From contig CABHOY010000038.1 of the NCBI GenBank assembly GCA_902168105.1, positions 411,411 through 475,410 on the forward strand: DNA of 64,000 nucleotides. The letters run 5' to 3'. Of the stretch, positions 60,001-64,000 are shown in pieces; positions within the stretch are counted from its first letter, which is position 1; every line of letters begins with the position of its first letter. The notes under the pieces are model-generated. The model was not told the DNA's origin and did no database searches. It was given only the letters and a program-made list of their open reading frames with translations. This stretch comes from an uncultured Flavihumibacter sp. (GTDB lineage Bacteria; Bacteroidota; Bacteroidia; Chitinophagales; Chitinophagaceae). A program made the translations under genes and the position numbers.

Positions 60001-63000
60001 TTAATACAGTTATTGCAGACCAACAGGAGCGCGGCAACATCACCGCCACTACGGTCCCCTGCCCTACCCCATACTCCTGACTGAGATACCTGCTATAAGC
60101 ATTCACTACTTCGTTCAGCTGTTGATAGGTATATACATCTTTTTCATCGGCCAGCGCAATGTCAGTTGGGGAACGAAGCGCCTGCGCATGAAACAGGTGC
60201 ATAACGGTTCCTGAAAACGGATCATAGTCACCGGCTGTATCGTTCTGTAGAGCCAACCAGGCCACCTCTTCGGGCGTACAACAGGCAAGCTGTGATAAAG
60301 GCGCTGTTGTACACGCGGATACCTGTTCCAGGATATGCACCACATGCGTCAGCATGCGGGACGCGAACGCTTCGTCAAAGAGGCCTGTATTATATTCCAG
60401 TGCAAGTGCGATCTCCTCCTGTCTTGTTTGCACAATCATGGAGAGATCAAATTTGCTAGTACCATTATCAAGATCTGAACGGTAAGGAGACACTGACAGT
60501 CCATTCAGCTGCAGCTGTTCCTGTACATGTGGATCATCACCATAAACGAGCATTACATCAAACAAAGAAGCACGGGAGGAGCCTGGTGCATTCAGCAGGT
60601 TGTTCACCAGTTCATTGAAAGGATACTCCTGGTATTCGAAAGCCTGTAAGGCATTTGTTTTGATACTTTGCAATAGCGTATGGAAATCTTCCCCTCCGTT
60701 GAATGCTGTGCGCAAGGGCAATGTATTGGCATAGAAGCCCAGCTGTCCTTCCAGCGCAGGATGTATACGACCGGCGACCGGTGTACCAACTATTATGTCT
60801 TCCTGCCCGGTGTATTTATACAATACAGTTTTCAATGCAGCCAGCATCAACATGAAAAGGGTCACTTCCTCTTCCTTGCACAATACCTGTAATTTCCGGG
60901 CGACCTCTTTTTTCAACTCCTTCCTGCAAACCTTTCCTTTGAAAGAATTTTTAGACGGGCGGGCGAATGTGCCTTGCAGCTGGAGTACCGGGATTTCATC
61001 TGCAAACAGGGAACGCCAGTAAGCTTCCGCATCCTTCAGATGATCATGTCCAACACGGCTGATCTGCCAGCATGCATAGTCCTTATACTGCAGGGGTAAG
61101 GAAGCCGGAACAGGAGTTGTACCGCTGGCAAGACGCTGGTAGTACTGGAACAGTTCCCTGACCATTACTTTCAGGGACCAGCCGTCACTGATGATGTGAT
61201 GTGTCTGGAAGACAAAAAAGTATTCCTGTTCACCCGTACGCCATATTGCGGCTTTTACCAGACCTTCATTTTCAAGGTCCATAGGCCTTGTAATACGTGC
61301 TGTAACTTGCCGGTGCAGTTCCTGCCAATCCATAACCGTATGCATATCTTCATATTCCAGTCTGAAGTCTGCGGCTTCCGTGTCTCTTATCACCTGACGA
61401 ACGCCCGCTGGCGTTTCCACGAAATTTGTGCGCAGTATCTCATGCCTTGTTATCAGCAGCGAGAACGCCTTTTCTAGAAGATCCAGATCAGGAATACCGC
61501 TGATCTGGTAGAACGCATGCATATTATAGGCTGTAGTGATCTCGGGACTTGTCTGACAAAGGACCCAGATCCTTTGCTGTGCAGATGATAGCGGATAGTT
61601 TTCAGCAATCGGAGCTAGTGGAATATCCTGATAGCCGCCGGATAACTTTGCATTTCTTATATAACTGGCCTGGGAAGCAATATCGGTTAGTGAAAAGAGT
61701 GTTTTCAAGCTGATATCTACGCCATGCGACTGTCGGATACGGTTTTTCAGTATGGCCAGGTTAAGGCTGTTACCACCTAGTTCAAAGAAACTATCGCGAA
61801 TGCCTATGCGCGCTGGCAGCAACAATTCCTGCCAGGTTTTAAGCAACTGATGTTCTGTAATATCTCCCGCAGCCTCATACCTGTCTGCATTACCTAACTG
61901 CACCTCCGGCAATGCTTTTTTATCCAGCTTGCCATTAGCCGTAACAGGTATTGCATCCAGTTCTATCCATGCTGCGGGCAGCATATAGTCAGGCAGGCGC
62001 TTCTTCAGTTCCGCCGACAACCATTGCGCCTGCAGCCCTCCTTCCATCACGACATATCCTATCAGCATGCTATTGTCCTGCTGATCTTTCTTTACGACTA
62101 CTGCTGACTGCTTTACCCCTGGTAATGATCTTACTGCATTTTCGATCTCTTCCAGCTCGATCCTGTACCCTCTTATCTTCACCTGATCATCCCTGCGGCC
62201 CAGGTAAGCGATGTTCCCATCTGGCAGCCAGCTTGCCAGATCTCCTGTGCAGTATACCCTGACAGGGGACTGGCCATCTATTGTGATCCATCTGAATTTC
62301 TCTTCCGTTAGTTCAGGCCTGTTCAGGTATCCACGGGCTACCTGAATTCCGCCAATACACAACTGCCCGATAATACCGACAGGTACCAGCCGGTACTCAC
62401 TGTCCACGATATAGATCGGTGTATTATCGATCGGTTTACCTATGGGCACATTTGCCGGCAGATCGGGTGTATTACCGTCCCAGCAGGTAACATCTATTGC
62501 AGCCTCTGTAGGACCGTACAAGTTATAAAGAGCTGCATGTCCAAGTTTTTCGCGGTATTTAGCAAGATGCCCTACCTTGAGCGCTTCTCCGCTGCATACT
62601 ACATGCTTTAAGGAGCTACAGGCACCTTTCGGTATGGACAACAGGAAAGTATCCAACATAGAAGGGACAAAATGCACACAGGTTACCTGGTGTGTTTCTA
62701 TCAGTGCCCTGATCTTTTCAGGGTCTTTATGGTCTTCTGGGCCTGCGATCACCATTTGTGCTCCTGCCAGTAAGGGTGAAAACAGTTCGCCTACTGATAC
62801 GTCAAAACAGAAGGTGGTTTTATGTAACTGAATGTCCTGCTCATTCAACCCGAGATGACGTTGCGCCCAGCACAAGCGGTTCAGCACCTGCTGATGTTCT
62901 ACCAGCACGCCTTTAGGGCGGCCGGTTGATCCGGAGGTATAGATCACATAAGCAAGATCGGAAGGCTGCGGACCTTCTGTCAAGTCAGTGACAGGCTCTT

Positions 63001-64000
63001 TACTGATCTCCGACCGTAAGTTTAACAGGTCGATCACTTCATAATCGCCAGCTGTTGCTGACAATGAGCCATCGCTAACGATCAACTGACAACGGGTATC
63101 GGAGATGATGTAGTTGATACGATCCGGTGGATACGACGGATCTATGGGTACATATGCGCCACCAGCTTTCTGGATACCTAATATCCCGATCACCATCTCC
63201 TGGCTACGTTCCAGGCAAAGCCCCACCAGTGAGCCTCGTACTACTCCTCGTTTACGCAGGTAATGCGCTAACTGTGTAGAGGCATGATCAAGTTCCCGGT
63301 AACTCAGCTGCCGATCTCCATATAACAAGGCGGGTAATTCGCCTTGCAGGATTGCCTGCTGCTTGAATAAACTCACCAATGTCTCTGATACAGGATAAGG
63401 AACACTATCGCCATTGTAGCCTTTCAGACGTTTCATTTCTTCGGCAGACAATAGCTCCAGGGAACTTATTGCCATACCCGGCGATGATAATATGCTACGC
63501 AGTAGCTGTTCATAATGCATTAACAGTCCCTGCATGCGCCAATCGCTATATAGACCGCTGTTATAGGTAAGGGCTATCTGATATCCCGGACCTGTTCCCA
63601 GCGGACGTAGCTCCATACTCAGGTCGAATTTTGATGATACCTGGTCCACACGTTCTTCTTCCAGCGTCACATCTCCCAACTCCACCGCTGATACTACTTC
63701 CTGCTGCATAGCAAACATCACCTGGAATAAGGGATGACGGCTGCGGTCTGCAGGTAAGCCCTGCTTACCTACCACCTTCTCAAACGGAATATGCTGGTAA
63801 TGATAAGCATCCACCGTAAGCTGACGGACACGCCCCAGCAGGTTAAGGAAAGATTCCGCTCCTGATAACTCCGTGCGTAACACAACAGTATTTACAAAAA
63901 AGCCGATCAGCTTTTCTATCTCATGATGACTACGATTGGCTACCGGACTTCCTACACTGATATCGGTCTGACCACTGTAACGGTATAAGAGCACCTTAAA
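57029..64000 (-). CDS. NRPS1 (5' end outside window): ...C-A(Ser-like)-T-C-A(Pro-like?)-T-C
   Basis: The frame is open to the window edge (Phe-Lys codons precede the first possible start at 63994), so this is the 3' part of a longer gene; residues below count from 63994. A partial C domain (1-190, after its HHxxxDG) is followed by A1 198-683, T1 near 738 (GGNSL), C2 793-1225 (HHIISDGW near 931), A2 1261-1743, T2 near 1799 (GGQSL) and C3 1860-2290 (HHIIFDAW near 1992). A1 code DVGHVSLIDK matches Ser (DVWHxSLIDK) except Gly for Trp at 239. A2 code DMHSIAYVIK resembles Pro codes (DVQxIAHVVK) only loosely. The tail ends in FDFDNY. C3 has no A partner in cis and should act on NRPS2, 22 bp downstream. 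Confidence 0.92.
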   Translation of the reverse strand, partial: FKVLLYRYSGQTDISVGSPVANRSHHEIEKLIGFFVNTVVLRTELSGAESFLNLLGRVRQLTVDAYHYQHIPFEKVVGKQGLPADRSRHPLFQVMFAMQQEVVSAVELGDVTLEEERVDQVSSKFDLSMELRPLGTGPGYQIALTYNSGLYSDWRMQGLLMHYEQLLRSILSSPGMAISSLELLSAEEMKRLKGYNGDSVPYPVSETLVSLFKQQAILQGELPALLYGDRQLSYRELDHASTQLAHYLRKRGVVRGSLVGLCLERSQEMVIGILGIQKAGGAYVPIDPSYPPDRINYIISDTRCQLIVSDGSLSATAGDYEVIDLLNLRSEISKEPVTDLTEGPQPSDLAYVIYTSGSTGRPKGVLVEHQQVLNRLCWAQRHLGLNEQDIQLHKTTFCFDVSVGELFSPLLAGAQMVIAGPEDHKDPEKIRALIETHQVTCVHFVPSMLDTFLLSIPKGACSSLKHVVCSGEALKVGHLAKYREKLGHAALYNLYGPTEAAIDVTCWDGNTPDLPANVPIGKPIDNTPIYIVDSEYRLVPVGIIGQLCIGGIQVARGYLNRPELTEEKFRWITIDGQSPVRVYCTGDLASWLPDGNIAYLGRRDDQVKIRGYRIELEEIENAVRSLPGVKQSAVVVKKDQQDNSMLIGYVVMEGGLQAQWLSAELKKRLPDYMLPAAWIELDAIPVTANGKLDKKALPEVQLGNADRYEAAGDITEHQLLKTWQELLLPARIGIRDSFFELGGNSLNLAILKNRIRQSHGVDISLKTLFSLTDIASQASYIRNAKLSGGYQDIPLAPIAENYPLSSAQQRIWVLCQTSPEITTAYNMHAFYQISGIPDLDLLEKAFSLLITRHEILRTNFVETPAGVRQVIRDTEAADFRLEYEDMHTVMDWQELHRQVTARITRPMDLENEGLVKAAIWRTGEQEYFFVFQTHHIISDGWSLKVMVRELFQYYQRLASGTTPVPASLPLQYKDYACWQISRVGHDHLKDAEAYWRSLFADEIPVLQLQGTFARPSKNSFKGKVCRKELKKEVARKLQVLCKEEEVTLFMLMLAALKTVLYKYTGQEDIIVGTPVAGRIHPALEGQLGFYANTLPLRTAFNGGEDFHTLLQSIKTNALQAFEYQEYPFNELVNNLLNAPGSSRASLFDVMLVYGDDPHVQEQLQLNGLSVSPYRSDLDNGTSKFDLSMIVQTRQEEIALALEYNTGLFDEAFASRMLTHVVHILEQVSACTTAPLSQLACCTPEEVAWLALQNDTAGDYDPFSGTVMHLFHAQALRSPTDIALADEKDVYTYQQLNEVVNAYSRYLSQEYGVGQGTVVAVMLPRSCWSAITVLSIMNLGAVYVPLDASLPAARLEYMLSDSHADVLITTEELLPATATVPISLVSDFDKSKWTGESLPDRIDNSGASYIIYTSGTTGVPKGVKQTYLTLYNLIRWDLTYGSKTGYARHLQYASMGFDMALHDLFATLCSGGALYILAEERRREIPSLVNYILRHGITSISMTYSALQTFFTDYSQSYFNGHQLRQVIAAGEQLYVTGGLRSFLQDNEDVILYNYYGPTETHVITATKYSFSTGEVPVKASIGRPVWNSSVYILNKDGQLSPPGIEGEIYLGGWNLAIGYQGNQMLTEQKFVPDIFSPGNRLYKTGDRGRWLPDGNIEYLGRTDDQVKIRGYRVEPDEITQVLCGYEGVSEAIAVVHIAEEAMIIAYVVAEDSASLTADKMAAFAAIRLPHYMQPSAYVFLEHFPLNANGKINKSLLPLPDLKHVLLNTAYTAPASGIEEQLITLWQEVLGKEGIGTAHNFFESGGQSLKAALLSVKINKAFNCFIKVSDIYRHPTISEQATVISQTKEIRMPQITPLKEGGRYQVSASQEMILTFNEFNPAATAVYNIPLSCTVNTAIDVDRLHQALQYIVERHESLRTYFGRENGKYFQAVEVSPQVDLPLEDIAILPIAGQQQYIVAAQDQERYQPFDIGKYPLYRFRLIRTATEQFVLMTTFHHIIFDAWSAQVLLKELAEIYTAFSEKRLPLLPALNIQYKDYAHWHGKMLDEGRFASNASYWMSKLRDASFPMKLPVDFNHDTDYTGAIMKMVVPAAQLSAMDTYCREERISSFVYLLSCISLALSNWADTDQIMIGLPVAGRFHEELSNQIGFYVNMLPLYLDINDVQDFKTLSGKVENGLLAAIDNQMVPFTHIMQQFLTETGNVDHIFNVVVNMGNIDVRTSGLADEQEIRQLFRISRANDDTRIFYTKNQLTITLYVIDGDLHIYFSYLSKLFKEETIQILHHRFRSIWEKLVPGRTMLLEELKTDPVVAREDYGDWVFDFDNY

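Overview
The window looks like chromosomal DNA from a member of the Bacteroidota, most likely a Chitinophaga-type soil or gliding bacterium. This rests on gene style: start codons without clear Shine-Dalgarno sequences, TubC-type docking domains, a secreted GH43 glycosidase, an AraC-RND-outer membrane factor operon and a giant NRPS locus. The genus is inference, not proof.

Left part (1-7782, + strand). The C-terminal part of an AraC-type regulator (1-558, cut by the window edge) precedes a tripartite RND efflux operon: lipoprotein adaptor (719-1849), inner-membrane pump (1969-5160) and outer-membrane factor (5186-6589). A strong intrinsic terminator closes it (6606-6642). A secreted GH43-type glycoside hydrolase follows (6755-7720). 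A perfect 17-bp inverted repeat (7746-7782) then separates it from the converging operon on the other strand.

Right part (7806-64000, - strand). One very long, tightly packed operon enters from beyond the right edge. In transcription order it holds: NRPS1 (5' end outside the window), NRPS2, a 2,3-diaminopropionate pathway of the SbnA/SbnB type, NRPS3, NRPS4, a B12-domain-type radical SAM protein, NRPS5, the 5075-residue NRPS6, a cyclic-peptide-type ABC exporter, a CmlA-like diiron beta-hydroxylase and a secreted alpha/beta hydrolase. Gaps are 3-63 bp or the genes overlap, so this is probably one transcript. Its promoter, starter module and any acylating domain lie outside the window.

Assembly-line logic. 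I count 12 adenylation domains, 12 thiolation domains, 5 epimerization domains, 13 catalytic-looking condensation domains (one cut by the window edge) and 3 N-terminal half condensation domains without HHxxxDG. Reading specificity codes by eye, the window part of the peptide is roughly Ser-like, Pro-like(?), D-Asp/Asn-like, Dap, Thr, an unusual residue X (pocket lacking Asp235), Asn, D-Orn, Orn, D-allo-Thr, D-Asp, D-aromatic(?). The product would be cationic and rich in diamino acids, plausibly a lipo(depsi)peptide, with beta-hydroxylation by the CmlA-like enzyme and an unknown radical SAM modification. No thioesterase is fused; the last NRPS ends in E-C.

Most interesting points: a consistent rule at protein junctions (upstream end C pairs with downstream half-C; upstream end T pairs with downstream TubC domain); an acidic-aromatic C-terminal tail shared by the C-ending NRPSs and the radical SAM protein; the fit between the sbnAB-type genes and the neighbouring DIWELQADDK adenylation domain; an Asp-type A domain with Asp235 replaced by Ser; a nearly identical 1.77-kb T-E duplication inside NRPS6; and a terminal C domain in place of a thioesterase.

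No intergenic stretch exceeds about 165 bp. I saw no tRNA, rRNA, insertion sequence, CRISPR array or phage gene.
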